Translations under genes and position numbers: made by a program
The notes under the pieces: generated by a model
Told to the model about the DNA's origin: nothing
The model's database searches: none
Seen by the model: only the letters and a program-made list of their open reading frames with translations
In this document: positions 8,326 to 17,647 of the stretch, piece by piece
Position numbering within the stretch: the stretch's first letter is position 1
How the letters are laid out: each line of letters begins with the position of its first letter
Assembly (NCBI GenBank): GCA_900168235.1
Contig: FUZG01000014.1
Location: forward strand, 1-59,964
Direction: 5' to 3'
Source of the DNA: Lachnospiraceae bacterium
Lineage (GTDB): Bacteria; Bacillota; Clostridia; Lachnospirales; Lachnospiraceae
Length of the DNA stretch: 59,964 nt

Positions 8326-8355
8326 GTGACTTTTCAGTACTATTATGCTTATAAT
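8326..8355 (+). promoter_or_regulatory. Promoter of the HPr-like gene
   Basis: A consensus -10 TATAAT (8350-8355) is preceded by a weak -35 GTGACT (8326-8331) with an 18-bp spacer. The leader would be about 40 nt and ends in an AAAGGA ribosome binding site before the ATG at 8402. Confidence 0.55.
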
Positions 8356-8401
8356 CGTCTCCGGTAAACTTCATATTAAATGTTGAAAGGATAGATAAGA
8401 A

Positions 8402-8638
8402 ATGAAAGTACAGAATATTAGAAATATTGATAATTTTTTTGAAGTAATAAACAAGTGCAAGGGCCGTGTAGAAATGGTAACTGATGAGGGCGACCGTCTG
8501 AACCTCAAGTCCCGTATGACTCAGTACGTTTCTCTCGCAAAGCTTTTCTCCAACGATATCATCCCTGAGATCGAGCTCGTTGCATATGAGCCTGAAGATG
8601 TAAAGCGTCTTGTAAACTTCATGATGAATGATAACTAA
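8402..8638 (+). CDS. HPr-like protein lacking the phospho-histidine
   Basis: A 78-residue protein with the HPr fold pattern. The LNLKSRMTQYVSL helix corresponds to the HPr segment around Ser46, followed by an ELVAYEPEDVKRLVNFM strand-helix. No histidine exists anywhere in the protein, so it cannot carry the PTS phosphate at His15; the Ser of LKS, equivalent to the regulatory Ser46, is retained. Such proteins are common in Lachnospiraceae and often misnamed phosphocarriers. A regulatory role through protein contacts is an inference. A second member lies at 38647-38892. A repeat copy begins 9 bp behind the stop codon. Confidence 0.8.
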   Translation: MKVQNIRNIDNFFEVINKCKGRVEMVTDEGDRLNLKSRMTQYVSLAKLFSNDIIPEIELVAYEPEDVKRLVNFMMNDN

Positions 8639-8646
8639 TATATGAA

Positions 8647-8733
8647 AACAAGTTACGCTAGGCTCGACAAAACCTCGCCAAGCGAACTTGCATAACACGC
8701 ACTAAGCTCGAAAATACCTCGCTAAGTGCTCCG
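8647..8733 (-). repeat. Terminator-associated repeat, copy 3 (middle deleted)
   Basis: An 87-bp copy identical in both ends to the long form but lacking the 50-bp middle section that carries the GCAAATC/GATTTGC hairpin. The junction is exact: ACACGCAC is followed directly by TAAGCTCG. It sits between convergent genes and abuts the terminator of the minus-strand gene at 8789. Confidence 0.9.
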
Positions 8734-8737
8734 AAAA

Positions 8738-8772
8738 AAAAGCTCCATCGGCGTAAAACCGATGGAGCTTTT
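8738..8772 (-). terminator. Rho-independent terminator
   Basis: A perfect stem AAAAGCTCCATCGG / CCGATGGAGCTTTT with a 7-nt loop and A/T tracts on both sides, so it can work in both directions. It lies 16 bp behind the stop of the gene at 8789. Confidence 0.9.
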
Positions 8773-8788
8773 CTTTACTCTATTCTTT

Positions 8789-9148
8789 TCAGCAGGCTTT
8801 TCTGTCTTCTGCAGAATCTTTGCAGAAATCGTCTATTGCCTGTCTGTTTTCCGGTGTATCGATCCAGCCGAACCATCTGAGTGAATAACCATCCATTTCA
8901 AAGTTATCCGGGAGTTCTGCCACCGGGATTATCTTGCAATAACCGGATCTCTCTGCTTCTAACGCAGCATTTTCATCATTGAACCATTCCTGTGATCCCT
9001 TTGTTACAGGGTCGCATGAAATGATAGCCTCAACCTCCATGATCCCGGTATTCTCGAAATCAGCTGAAGCAAATCCTCTCCCCGCATCCTCTAAGGACCA
9101 GCCGTCAATAACCGCATTTCTCACATTAAGTTCATTGTAGTTCCACAT
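8789..9148 (-). CDS. Hypothetical acidic protein
   Basis: A soluble 119-residue protein, acidic, rich in Trp (MWNYNE, DGWSLED, LRWFGWID) and ending DRKAC. There is no signal peptide. The pattern of short strands followed by an ENRQAIDDFCKD helix is compatible with a small alpha/beta protein, but I recognise no family. The start is supported by a perfect AAAGGAGG ribosome binding site. It is monocistronic, with its own terminator. Confidence 0.7.
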   Translation of the reverse strand: MWNYNELNVRNAVIDGWSLEDAGRGFASADFENTGIMEVEAIISCDPVTKGSQEWFNDENAALEAERSGYCKIIPVAELPDNFEMDGYSLRWFGWIDTPENRQAIDDFCKDSAEDRKAC

Positions 9149-9307
9149 TGGAATGTTAACCTCCTTTAATAGATCTCACACCTGACATTCCATTCTGCAG
9201 AACAGTAAAAGAAAACATACACATTTTTTTGTTCGTTAAAATTTCATGCTACAGTTTGTTTTGATCTGTGTTCCTGACAAGGCATGTAAAATTCGCCCCA
9301 TCCGCAA

Positions 9308-9319
9308 ACTGTATACAGT
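9308..9319. promoter_or_regulatory. Perfect 12-bp palindrome, possible operator
   Basis: ACTGTATACAGT is a perfect palindrome, immediately continued by ATACC so that GTATAC occurs twice. It lies about 160 bp upstream of the minus-strand gene at 8789-9148, in the stretch between that gene and the histidine kinase. Binding protein unknown. Confidence 0.35.
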
Positions 9320-9361
9320 ATACCTTCAACATATTTTTGTTGCAAATCATGAACAATGTCT

Positions 9362-9400
9362 AAAAAACGTGATAAATACGGGCTTTTTTGCTCTATCACG
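9362..9400 (-). terminator. Terminator of the FIST histidine kinase gene
   Basis: On the minus strand CGTGATA..TATCACG with an inner GAGC/GCCC pairing is followed by TTTTTT. It lies 39 bp beyond the stop codon at 9439. Confidence 0.8.
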
Positions 9401-9438
9401 CTAAAATGTTCTTAAAAAAAGGCATAATTAACGGCTTT

Positions 9439-12400
9439 TTACTCTTTTAAGAGCTGTAAAACGCTGTCATAGTCCATTTTATCCATCTGCTTTTTGATCT
9501 TTTTGAACTTATCTTTTTCTTCTGCAGGAATCCTGTAGTTCCTAAGATTATCAAAGATCATCTCGATGCTTTCATAATCATTCACGGATATAAATTCCAT
9601 CAGCGCTTCATAACCCTCATAAAGCTGTTCTTTTGATATCTCCGGTCTCGACGTATCTTCCTCGGTATTCGGGAGCAGTACGCCTATACTCTCTTCAAGA
9701 ACCGCTGCCCACTCTACCAGCAGGGTGATATGAAGCTTTATAAAATTCACATCGCCTGCATCCCCTGCCTGCTCCATCCTGAGACACAGATTTGAGAAAT
9801 CCGGAAGTCCTGAAAGCCGCGCCGATGTTTTAAGCGCATGGACTTTTATCGTAAAGTTCTTTATATCATCCCGCTCCAGGAACAAAACCAGCTCACCCAT
9901 CTTATCCGCAAGATTATTTATGAACTCGATAAGTATATTCAGGTATGTCTCCGGATCTCCGCAATTATTTACCGCATCCTCGACCGCAAGCTGCGGAGCG
10001 CTGTAAAGCCTGGAGAAAACCTCTCTTAAGGCGGGATCTTTTATCCTGTCCACAAGCGCTTCGCCGGATGGATCCTCCGCTATGGCAGATTCTACCAATA
10101 TAACCTTGTCCTCAGGCAGGAAACGACGGACTGTATTCTCCAATTCCTTTGGATCTACGGGTTTTGCCATATATGCATCAAATCCGTCCTTCATGAACTT
10201 TTCCTTCATTCCGGACATGGCATTTGCAGTCAGGACAATTATCGGCGTTTCTCTATTTAATGAGCCTTCAGGAAGAGCCCTGATTGCCTTCATAGTCTCA
10301 GTTCCGTCCATTTCAGGCATACGATGATCCATAAAGATCATGTCATACTTCGCTTCGGATATAGCTTCGAGACACGCTTTTCCGCTCTCCACCGTATCAA
10401 CCTGCACCTTGGTACGCATGAGGAGATTCCGGATAACGGTGAGATTCATAGAGGTATCGTCTACTGCAAGTATTCTTGCATTTGGTGCATGGAAAACCTC
10501 TCTCTGATTTCTGTTATCGCTGTCACGTTCTCTGCCTCTTGCAATATAATCGCTTCCTATAGGTGCCCAGTCCGCAACCTCCTGCAAAAGCGTACACGAG
10601 AACTCAGAGCCTTTTCCATAAACACTGGATACTTCCAAACAGCTTCCCATAAGCTGGAGAAGCTGTTTCGTAATGTTCATGCCAAGACCTGTTCCCTCTA
10701 TGTTTCTATTCCGCTTTTCCTCTATACGTTCAAATGCTGAGAAAAGTTTTGGAATATCCTCTTCTTTTATGCCTATTCCAGTATCACGTACCTTAAAGGT
10801 TATCTCGATATGTTTTTCGTCAACCTTATTATATGCAGCGATAAATGTGATCGTGCCTTCTTTTGTATATTTTACGGCATTACTCAAAAGATTCATGAGT
10901 ATCTGCCTTATTCGTATCTCATCTCCTATACACTCATCCGGAATTTCAGGATCTACTTCCATGCGGAGCACAAGATTTTTGTCCGCAATACGCCCTTCTG
11001 TTATCACATAAAGATCATTCAGCATAGATGAAAGACTATATCCTATAGGTATTATCTCCATCTTTCCTGCTTCGATCTTTGAAAAGTCGAGTATCTCATT
11101 TATAAGCGAAAGCAGCGTATCTCCGGCTTTACGTATATCCTGAGCATACTTTGTTATCTCAGGGCTTCTGCTTGTGCGAAGTATCATCTCATCCATTCCC
11201 AAAATTGAGTTTATAGGCGTCCGGATCTCATGGGACATATTTGAAAGAAACGATGACTTTGCTTCATTTGCAGCTCTGGCTATTTCTATCTTTCCCTGTA
11301 ATTCCCTTTCTCTTTCCTGTTCCTCAAGTTCCATATACTCTTCAGTCGTTGCCTGGATAAGATGAGTTACTTTATCTACAAACGGGATGTGGGTATTGTC
11401 TGCGTATTCGTAGTCAGTATCCACCTGCTCATCCATATCAGGTTCCCCTTCTCTCATTGACAGCGCAACGATCGAACAATTAAGGAGAAATACTTCTTTT
11501 TGTACATTAACTATCTCACCAAAGGCAAAACATCCCGAGAGATCCGGTGTCATCTGCGTAAAAAATTCTATTTCCCGCTTTTCCTTTTCCCTCATATAAA
11601 TATTTCTATTTGAGCAGACTGTCAGAATAAGCGCCTGACCGCGGAATTTTACAAGTTTTTTTGCTCTGTCAAAGGACTGCCTTAGCATTTCCGAAATGAT
11701 ACCCATAGAAAGATGCAATTTATCTTCCTTGATGAATCCACCTTTTATCACGAGTCCTCCTCGAGGTGATAACGCAGACACATCACGCACGATGTCATAA
11801 ATCCCGTGCTGTATCATTAACGGAAAATCAAAAATATTTTCTATAAAGTGATCATCTACGTCTACTCCCAGATACTTCTGATAAAATTCAGTAGCGGGCT
11901 TTCCATCAATTTCAAGGATCTCATCTCCGTCACCCGCAGTGATCGTGTGACTTATTCCTGTCGGACGCCAGCCTTGAGAATATGTTGTTTCTGCATGAAG
12001 GTCTTTTCCGCAGAAAACAGCTATCATAGCGCCTCTCCGTAAAAGCTGCTCTCCGTCTGAGAAGAAATAATGATTCAAATCCTTGTCACCGTAATCAACT
12101 GCAGAAACCGCACATCCTGACAGAGGAAATTTATCCGACGGCAACGAAAGAGACATGAAAAAATCTCGAACATTTTCCATAAAAGAGGTGTTTACAAATA
12201 ATCTGGCGCATGCTGCATCTTTTGTATTCTTTAAGACAGATTCGATCTCTTTTGAAATATCTGCATAGTTCATCCTGTCTTCATCATACAAGTGTAATTC
12301 CACTGTACTGCTTTCAAAGACAAGTATCCCTAAAACCAGTGATTCTTTCTGTATCGATTCTCTATCTATCTCAAGATAGGAGCTTATACAGCAGATCTTT

Positions 12401-12582
12401 ATCTCCGTGATCTCAGATTTTAATCTATTACATATACTCAATGCTCTGTCTGCCGACCTTTTTCCTACCATAAGCTCAGCATAGACAGCAGAAAAAGGCG
12501 CATAATAAAGATGCGCCTTAACTTCCGTTATTGCTTTCATCAGATCAAAATTATTCCGAATAGTGTATGTAAACTGCCTCAT
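9439..12582 (-). CDS. Hybrid sensor kinase: FIST-HisKA-HATPase-REC-HPt
   Basis: A 1047-residue cytoplasmic signalling protein. The order is a FIST N/C sensory region (about 25-390, a small-ligand domain), a coiled coil (about 415-440), HisKA with SHEIRTP (phospho-acceptor H451), HATPase (N-box NLLSNAVKY, then DTGIG and GTGLG), a receiver with the VDD pair, acceptor D752 and K807, and a C-terminal HPt with HALKTSA (H915). There is no transmembrane segment or DNA-binding output, so the phosphorelay is complete within one chain and must pass to a response regulator elsewhere. The start at 12582 is chosen because GGAGGGAG lies directly upstream; a GTG 33 bp earlier has no ribosome binding site. 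It is transcribed alone. Confidence 0.93.
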   Translation of the reverse strand: MRQFTYTIRNNFDLMKAITEVKAHLYYAPFSAVYAELMVGKRSADRALSICNRLKSEITEIKICCISSYLEIDRESIQKESLVLGILVFESSTVELHLYDEDRMNYADISKEIESVLKNTKDAACARLFVNTSFMENVRDFFMSLSLPSDKFPLSGCAVSAVDYGDKDLNHYFFSDGEQLLRRGAMIAVFCGKDLHAETTYSQGWRPTGISHTITAGDGDEILEIDGKPATEFYQKYLGVDVDDHFIENIFDFPLMIQHGIYDIVRDVSALSPRGGLVIKGGFIKEDKLHLSMGIISEMLRQSFDRAKKLVKFRGQALILTVCSNRNIYMREKEKREIEFFTQMTPDLSGCFAFGEIVNVQKEVFLLNCSIVALSMREGEPDMDEQVDTDYEYADNTHIPFVDKVTHLIQATTEEYMELEEQERERELQGKIEIARAANEAKSSFLSNMSHEIRTPINSILGMDEMILRTSRSPEITKYAQDIRKAGDTLLSLINEILDFSKIEAGKMEIIPIGYSLSSMLNDLYVITEGRIADKNLVLRMEVDPEIPDECIGDEIRIRQILMNLLSNAVKYTKEGTITFIAAYNKVDEKHIEITFKVRDTGIGIKEEDIPKLFSAFERIEEKRNRNIEGTGLGMNITKQLLQLMGSCLEVSSVYGKGSEFSCTLLQEVADWAPIGSDYIARGRERDSDNRNQREVFHAPNARILAVDDTSMNLTVIRNLLMRTKVQVDTVESGKACLEAISEAKYDMIFMDHRMPEMDGTETMKAIRALPEGSLNRETPIIVLTANAMSGMKEKFMKDGFDAYMAKPVDPKELENTVRRFLPEDKVILVESAIAEDPSGEALVDRIKDPALREVFSRLYSAPQLAVEDAVNNCGDPETYLNILIEFINNLADKMGELVLFLERDDIKNFTIKVHALKTSARLSGLPDFSNLCLRMEQAGDAGDVNFIKLHITLLVEWAAVLEESIGVLLPNTEEDTSRPEISKEQLYEGYEALMEFISVNDYESIEMIFDNLRNYRIPAEEKDKFKKIKKQMDKMDYDSVLQLLKE

Positions 12583-12702
12583 GCACTCCCTCCAGATAAA
12601 ATGAGCAGTATTCACCCTATATCTGAATATCGGAAATGCCTATTCTGAACGTTAGAAATATTCAAAAAGAATTGTGAAAAATACAGTAAAATAACGTCCC
12701 AA

Positions 12703-14049
12703 TTACCTTGAAATGTATTCACCGTAATGTGAATCGCACGCTTTTCCGTTTTCCGCTGCAGTTTCACCGTTTACAAGCACCAGCCTCGGACGTCCCTTAA
12801 CGTCCATTCCTTCAAAAGGAGTATAATCCACGTTCTGTTCCATATCTTTCGCAGAAATAGTCCACTTTATATCAGGATCCCAGATTGTGATATCTGCGTC
12901 AGACCCTTCAAGCAATGCTCCCTTACGAGGATACATACCAAAAACTCTTGCCGGATTTTCACTCATAAGCCTGCAGTAATCAGATGCTGACAGATGATCT
13001 CCAAAAATATGCCTCATGATCACAGGGCGATGCTCTATGCCGGGACATCCGTTAGGTATTTTTGTAAAGTTGTCCCTTCCGAGTGTTTTCTGTGTGTCAA
13101 ATCTGAAACTGCAGTGATCCGTGGCTATAGTGTCGATCTCGCCGTTTACCACAGCTTCTCGTAAGGCATAGATATCCTTAGCTTTCCTTAACGGAGGACT
13201 GCACACATATTTTGCACCTTCAAAATCAGAAAGCTCATATTTTGAATCATCAAGGATCATGTACTGAGGACAGCTTTCTACAAAAACCTGTACACCCTGA
13301 CTCTTTGCTTTACGTACTTCCTCCAGTCCAAGTGCAGTTGACAGATGCACAATATTTATAGGACATCCTGATAACTTTCCAAGATAGCAGAATCGACTCA
13401 CGGCCTCTGCTTCTGCTTCTGCAGGATGCGCTAAAGGATGTGCGTCAGTGCCGGTCCTGCCGCTTTCCACGAGCTGTTTCTGCCTCATGTTTATCACATC
13501 ACCATTCTCACAGTGACAACCGACGATACAGCCAAATGGTTTTACAGCCTCAAGAACTCCCAGTATCTCAGAGTCCGTAAGCGCCGTGTCATAAGCCATA
13601 TAAACTTTTATGGAACTCACTCCTGCGTCTCGAAGAGCCTTTATATCCTTTTTTGTACGCTCATTCCAGTCACAGATAGCCATATGAAAAGCATAATTTA
13701 CATGAGCTTTTCCCTCTGCTTTCTTTTTCCAGGTATTTAGAGCATTTATCAGCGTATCGCCTTTATACTGGGTTGCAAAATCCACCACGGTCGTTGTACC
13801 GCCGGCTGCAGCAGCTCGTGTTCCGCTCTCAAAGTCATCCGCCGTAACATTTCCGCCCACGGGCAGATCCAAGTGCGTGTGACCATCTATAAACCCCGGA
13901 AAAACCAGACATCCTGATGCATCAAAAACTTCATCATCGGACCCCGGTGTGATATTTCCGATCTTAACTATCTTTCCGTTGTCTATAGCAAGCGATGCTT
14001 TTTTTTCACCTTCAGGCGTTACAAGTGTTCCATTCTGAATGATCTTCAT
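12703..14049 (-). CDS. hydA: Dihydropyrimidinase/hydantoinase family amidohydrolase
   Basis: A 448-residue cyclic amidohydrolase with the binuclear metal set: GHTHLD near residue 56, the carboxylated Lys in SSIKVYMAY, GCHCENG, NIVHLST and the aspartate in ATDHCSF. It hydrolyses a cyclic amide (hydantoin, dihydropyrimidine or a purine ring-opening product) in the cytoplasm. It is the last gene of the dpaL-ygeY-ygeW-arcC-hydA operon, the arrangement of anaerobic purine/urate breakdown islands in gut bacteria, so a purine-derived ring is the likely substrate. The start at ATG 14049 follows AAGGTAAGG; an in-frame TTG 21 bp upstream has no ribosome binding site. No clear terminator follows before the next gene. 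Confidence 0.9.
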   Translation of the reverse strand: MKIIQNGTLVTPEGEKKASLAIDNGKIVKIGNITPGSDDEVFDASGCLVFPGFIDGHTHLDLPVGGNVTADDFESGTRAAAAGGTTTVVDFATQYKGDTLINALNTWKKKAEGKAHVNYAFHMAICDWNERTKKDIKALRDAGVSSIKVYMAYDTALTDSEILGVLEAVKPFGCIVGCHCENGDVINMRQKQLVESGRTGTDAHPLAHPAEAEAEAVSRFCYLGKLSGCPINIVHLSTALGLEEVRKAKSQGVQVFVESCPQYMILDDSKYELSDFEGAKYVCSPPLRKAKDIYALREAVVNGEIDTIATDHCSFRFDTQKTLGRDNFTKIPNGCPGIEHRPVIMRHIFGDHLSASDYCRLMSENPARVFGMYPRKGALLEGSDADITIWDPDIKWTISAKDMEQNVDYTPFEGMDVKGRPRLVLVNGETAAENGKACDSHYGEYISR

Positions 14050-14079
14050 AGACACCTTACCTTTGTACAAAAATTTGCT

Positions 14080-15021
14080 TTACATATGTACTTTCGTACC
14101 TGTTTTTCCACTGATTCCGTCAGACGCCTTGGAAAGAAGCGTTATGAGTGCCGTTCGTCCGGGTTTACTCTCAACAAATTCCACAGATGCCTGTATCTTT
14201 GGAAGCATTGATCCCGGAGCAAATTCTCCGTCTTTTATATATTTTCTGGCAGTCTCAGGGACCAGATCGTCGAGATCAGTCTGTTCCGGCGTTCCGAAAT
14301 GAACGGCAACTTTCTCTACTGCGGTAAGTATTATCAATACATCCGCATCCAGCTGTTCTGCAATCTTTTCTGCTGCAAAATCCTTGTCAATTACCGCCGC
14401 TGCCCCTTTCAGATGATGACCTGTAGTTCTAAATACAGGTATACCGCCTCCACCGCAGCAAACTACTATATGATCTGTCTGAACAAGAGATTCAATAGTT
14501 CCGATCTCGACAACGCTTACAGGTCTCGGTGATGCAACTACTCGACGGTATCCGCGCCCTGCATCCTCGATAAAATCGTGATCACGTTCATCCATCATCG
14601 CCTGTGCTTCTTCCTTTGTCATAAAAGCACCGATAGGCTTTGTCGGATGTCGGAATGCCGGATCATCGGGATCTACTTCCATCTGAGTCAGAACTGTAGC
14701 TACCCCCTTGTCGATACCACGATCAAGAAGTTCTTCCCTTAAAGCGTTTTGCAGGTCATACCCTATATATCCCTGACTCATAGCAACACAAACCGACAAC
14801 GGAAATGGTACATGTTTATCCGGTTCTTCACGGACAAGATACTGCATAGCCTGCTGTATCATGCCAACCTGCGGACCGTTTCCGTGAACGATCACAACTT
14901 CATGACCTTCTTGCACCAGATCCGCAATGGCTTTCGCTGTTTTCTTAACTGCTTTCATCTGCTCCGGAAGATTATTTCCGAGAGCATTACCTCCAAGGGC
15001 AATTACGATCCTTTTTCCCAT
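14080..15021 (-). CDS. arcC: Carbamate kinase
   Basis: A protein of 313-315 residues of the amino-acid-kinase fold, with ALGGNALG at the N-terminus, VHGNGPQVG and a PVSVVEIGTIESLV region typical of carbamate kinases. It makes ATP and carbamate (then ammonia and CO2) from carbamoyl phosphate and ADP, which is the energy-conserving step for the carbamoyl groups released by the neighbouring YgeW-type enzyme. Two in-frame ATGs exist (15027 and 15021); the second has the better AGGA spacing. The gap to ygeW upstream is only 7-13 bp, so the operon is tight. No arginine deiminase lies nearby, which favours a purine source over arginine. Confidence 0.93.
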   Translation of the reverse strand: MGKRIVIALGGNALGNNLPEQMKAVKKTAKAIADLVQEGHEVVIVHGNGPQVGMIQQAMQYLVREEPDKHVPFPLSVCVAMSQGYIGYDLQNALREELLDRGIDKGVATVLTQMEVDPDDPAFRHPTKPIGAFMTKEEAQAMMDERDHDFIEDAGRGYRRVVASPRPVSVVEIGTIESLVQTDHIVVCCGGGGIPVFRTTGHHLKGAAAVIDKDFAAEKIAEQLDADVLIILTAVEKVAVHFGTPEQTDLDDLVPETARKYIKDGEFAPGSMLPKIQASVEFVESKPGRTALITLLSKASDGISGKTGTKVHM

Positions 15022-15034
15022 AGGCATTTTCCTG

Positions 15035-16234
15035 TTATTTCATAAAATGACGGTCTTTTCCCTGTGCTTCAAGTGCTTTAAGTACAGCCTGCGGATCCTT
15101 GCACTTTGCAAGGAAGATCATTGCTGCGATGATATAAGGCTTGTAGGATGCTTCTTTATAAAGCGCATCTCTGTAACGGTCAAATACACTTGCTTCTACT
15201 TCACCCTGTTCGCAGGACACATCATTAATGTCTGCCGGCAGGCAATGGAGATAAAGAGCTTTTCCGTCCTTTGTGGTCTTCATGAGTTCCTCTGTACAGC
15301 ACCAGTCTTTATGCTCTGCATTCTGTGAAAGAAGCTCTTTCTCCAATGCATCTATACCGTCAAAGTCGCCTTTTCCATAAAGATCGGTTCTCTTTTCCAT
15401 AGCTGCAAAAGGAGCCCAGCTCTTCGGATAAACAATGTCTGCATCCTTAAATGCTTCTGCCATGTTATTGGTCTTTGTGAAACTTCCGCCGGATGCGGCA
15501 GCCTGTTTTTTCGCCACCTCTTCTACTTCCGGCATTACCTCATATCCCTCAGGATGAGCCAAAACTACGTCGCATCCAAGTCTCGTAAAGAGACCGATCG
15601 CTCCCTGCGGTACAGAGAGAGGCTTTCCATAACTCGGTGAATATGCCCATGACATAGCTATCTTTTTGCCCTTAAGGTTTTCTGCACCGCCAAACTCGTG
15701 GATACAGTGAAGCACATCTGCCATAAGCTGGGTGGGGTGATCCACATCGTCCTGAAGATCCACAAGTGTCGGTCTCTGCTCTAATATGCCATCCTTAAAT
15801 CCGGCTGTTACCGCATCGTCCACTTCATGCATGTACTTTAGACCTTTTCCAATGTACATATCATCGCGGATACCGATAACATCGGCCATAAATGAGATCA
15901 TGTTTGCTGTCTCACGAACAGTTTCTCCATGCGCTATCTGACTCTTTTTTTCATCCAGATCCTGTACTGCAAGTCCCAGCATGTTGCATGCCGATGCGAA
16001 GGAAAATCTTGTTCTGGTGGAATTGTCACGGAAAATACTGATGCCGAGTCCCGAGTCAAAAATTCGTGTAGAGATATTGTTTTCTCTAAGATATCTAAGC
16101 GCATCTGCAACGGTAAAAACTGCCTTCAGCTCATCATCTGTCTTCTCCCATGTCTTAAAGAAGCTGCCGTTGTACATATTTTTGAAATCAAGTTTATCCA
16201 GAGCTGCTGTAAAATCCTGAAGTTTCTTATCCAT
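15035..16234 (-). CDS. ygeW: YgeW-family knotted carbamoyltransferase
   Basis: A 399-residue enzyme, the length of E. coli YgeW. It has the carbamoyl-phosphate site STRTRFSFA, the long VQDLDEKKSQIAHGET segment where the knotted transcarbamylases bind their second substrate, and HCLPADI near the C-terminus. It is clearly not ornithine transcarbamylase, since the usual ornithine-loop motif is absent. In purine-degrading clusters it is thought to work with carbamate kinase, splitting a ureido compound to carbamoyl phosphate; the exact substrate is unresolved. It lies between ygeY and arcC with gaps of 14 and about 13 bp. Confidence 0.92.
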   Translation of the reverse strand: MDKKLQDFTAALDKLDFKNMYNGSFFKTWEKTDDELKAVFTVADALRYLRENNISTRIFDSGLGISIFRDNSTRTRFSFASACNMLGLAVQDLDEKKSQIAHGETVRETANMISFMADVIGIRDDMYIGKGLKYMHEVDDAVTAGFKDGILEQRPTLVDLQDDVDHPTQLMADVLHCIHEFGGAENLKGKKIAMSWAYSPSYGKPLSVPQGAIGLFTRLGCDVVLAHPEGYEVMPEVEEVAKKQAAASGGSFTKTNNMAEAFKDADIVYPKSWAPFAAMEKRTDLYGKGDFDGIDALEKELLSQNAEHKDWCCTEELMKTTKDGKALYLHCLPADINDVSCEQGEVEASVFDRYRDALYKEASYKPYIIAAMIFLAKCKDPQAVLKALEAQGKDRHFMK

Positions 16235-16248
16235 GGTCTGATTCTCCT

Positions 16249-17625
16249 TTACTGAATGTTGTTATTAGTCTTTCCTGCGCGGAACTGTGTTGCATCACCT
16301 GTCTGATTTGACGGATCGTAGAGATTTAATGCTGCGACATATTCTGCAGCGCATCGTACCAGATCCTGTTTCCATGTGATCTCATTCGGTGCGTGAGCCT
16401 GATTTTCAGCTCCGGGGCCAAATCCTACGCAGGGAATACCGTAACGGCCCTGAATGGAAACACCATTTGTAGAAAACGTCCACTTATCGGTAAGAGGTCT
16501 GTCGCGGAGCGCTTTCTGGCTGTCGGGTCCCATACGATGCTCTCCGAAAAGTGCTTTATGAGCATCCACAAGAGCCTTTACGTGAGCCGCATCTTCTTTA
16601 TTTATCCATGTAGGGAAATATGCTTCTGTTTCATAAACTGTTCCCTTCCAGGACGGACGATCGTACATGTACATGGAAACTTTAACATCGTCTCCGTACT
16701 TCTTTACGGAAGGAAGATTTCTGATCTCGTCAAGGCAAGACTCCCATGTCTCACCTGCAGTCATTCTACGGTCAATGGAAATACTGCATGAATCCGCAAC
16801 AGCGCAGCGGCTTGGAGATGTGTAGAAAATCTGGGACACCGTACATGTTCCTCTGCCAAGGAAGCGGGCATCCTCAAAGTGTTCAGGATTAAACTTCGGA
16901 TCAAGCATCTTTACGAGTCCTAGGATAGCTGTTGACTCGTCACAGCCATTGTTATTAAGAGCTCTTACATCACTGATGATGTCAGCCATCTTGTAGATCG
17001 CATTGTCGCCTCTTTCAGGCGCGGAACCGTGACAGCTCACACCTCTTACGTCAACGCGGATCTCCATACGTCCTCTCTGTCCTCTGTAGATACCGCCGTC
17101 TGTAGGTTCAGTCGAGATGACAAATTCCGGACGGATGCCGTCTTTATTTACGATATACTGCCAGCAGAGACCGTCACAGTCTTCTTCCATTACAGAACCT
17201 ACAACCATGACTTTATAGCCCTTCGGAACGAGATCCATTTCCTTCATGATCTTTGCCGCATAAACCGAGGACACAAGTCCGCCTGTCTGGTCGGATCCGC
17301 CTCTTCCATAGATCACATCATCGTCTTCCCATCCTTTATAGGGATCATCAGTCCAGTTTTCACGGTTTCCGATTCCAACAGTATCGATATGAGAATCAAG
17401 AGCAAGGATCTTGTCTCCGTCACCCATCCAACCAATGACATTTCCCAGTCCATCGATCTCGACCTTGTCAAAATCAAGCGCTTTCATTTTGGCTTCGATA
17501 TGCTTTACGACGCCTTCCTCTTCACAGCTCTCACTGGGGATAGCGATGAGTTCCCTAAGAAATGCCGACATATCAGCCTTGTAGCCTTCAGCTTTGTTTT
17601 TAATTGCTTCATAATCAAGTCCCAT
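16249..17625 (-). CDS. ygeY: YgeY-family M20 metallohydrolase
   Basis: A 458-residue hydrolase of the M20/ArgE-DapE family. Metal ligands are seen in [20 protein letters not shown] and MEEDCDGL, with the dimerisation domain in the middle and a late AHAPNE histidine. The family is usually named selenium-metabolism-linked hydrolase YgeY because of its gene neighbourhood. Between dpaL (22 bp upstream) and ygeW it probably deacylates or hydrolyses a linear purine breakdown intermediate to feed diaminopropionate to DpaL. The substrate is inferred. Confidence 0.92.
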   Translation of the reverse strand: MGLDYEAIKNKAEGYKADMSAFLRELIAIPSESCEEEGVVKHIEAKMKALDFDKVEIDGLGNVIGWMGDGDKILALDSHIDTVGIGNRENWTDDPYKGWEDDDVIYGRGGSDQTGGLVSSVYAAKIMKEMDLVPKGYKVMVVGSVMEEDCDGLCWQYIVNKDGIRPEFVISTEPTDGGIYRGQRGRMEIRVDVRGVSCHGSAPERGDNAIYKMADIISDVRALNNNGCDESTAILGLVKMLDPKFNPEHFEDARFLGRGTCTVSQIFYTSPSRCAVADSCSISIDRRMTAGETWESCLDEIRNLPSVKKYGDDVKVSMYMYDRPSWKGTVYETEAYFPTWINKEDAAHVKALVDAHKALFGEHRMGPDSQKALRDRPLTDKWTFSTNGVSIQGRYGIPCVGFGPGAENQAHAPNEITWKQDLVRCAAEYVAALNLYDPSNQTGDATQFRAGKTNNNIQ

Positions 17626-17647
17626 AACCGTTCCTCCGCACCTTATT

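Noticed and set aside
8255-8698. 147-residue minus-strand open frame
   Set aside because: It lies opposite the HPr-like gene and runs into the dispersed repeat; no ribosome binding site and no family resemblance.
14080-16234. Arginine deiminase pathway (arcB-arcC)
   Set aside because: The transcarbamylase is of YgeW type, no arginine deiminase or arginine/ornithine antiporter is present, and the neighbours are dpaL, ygeY and hydA.
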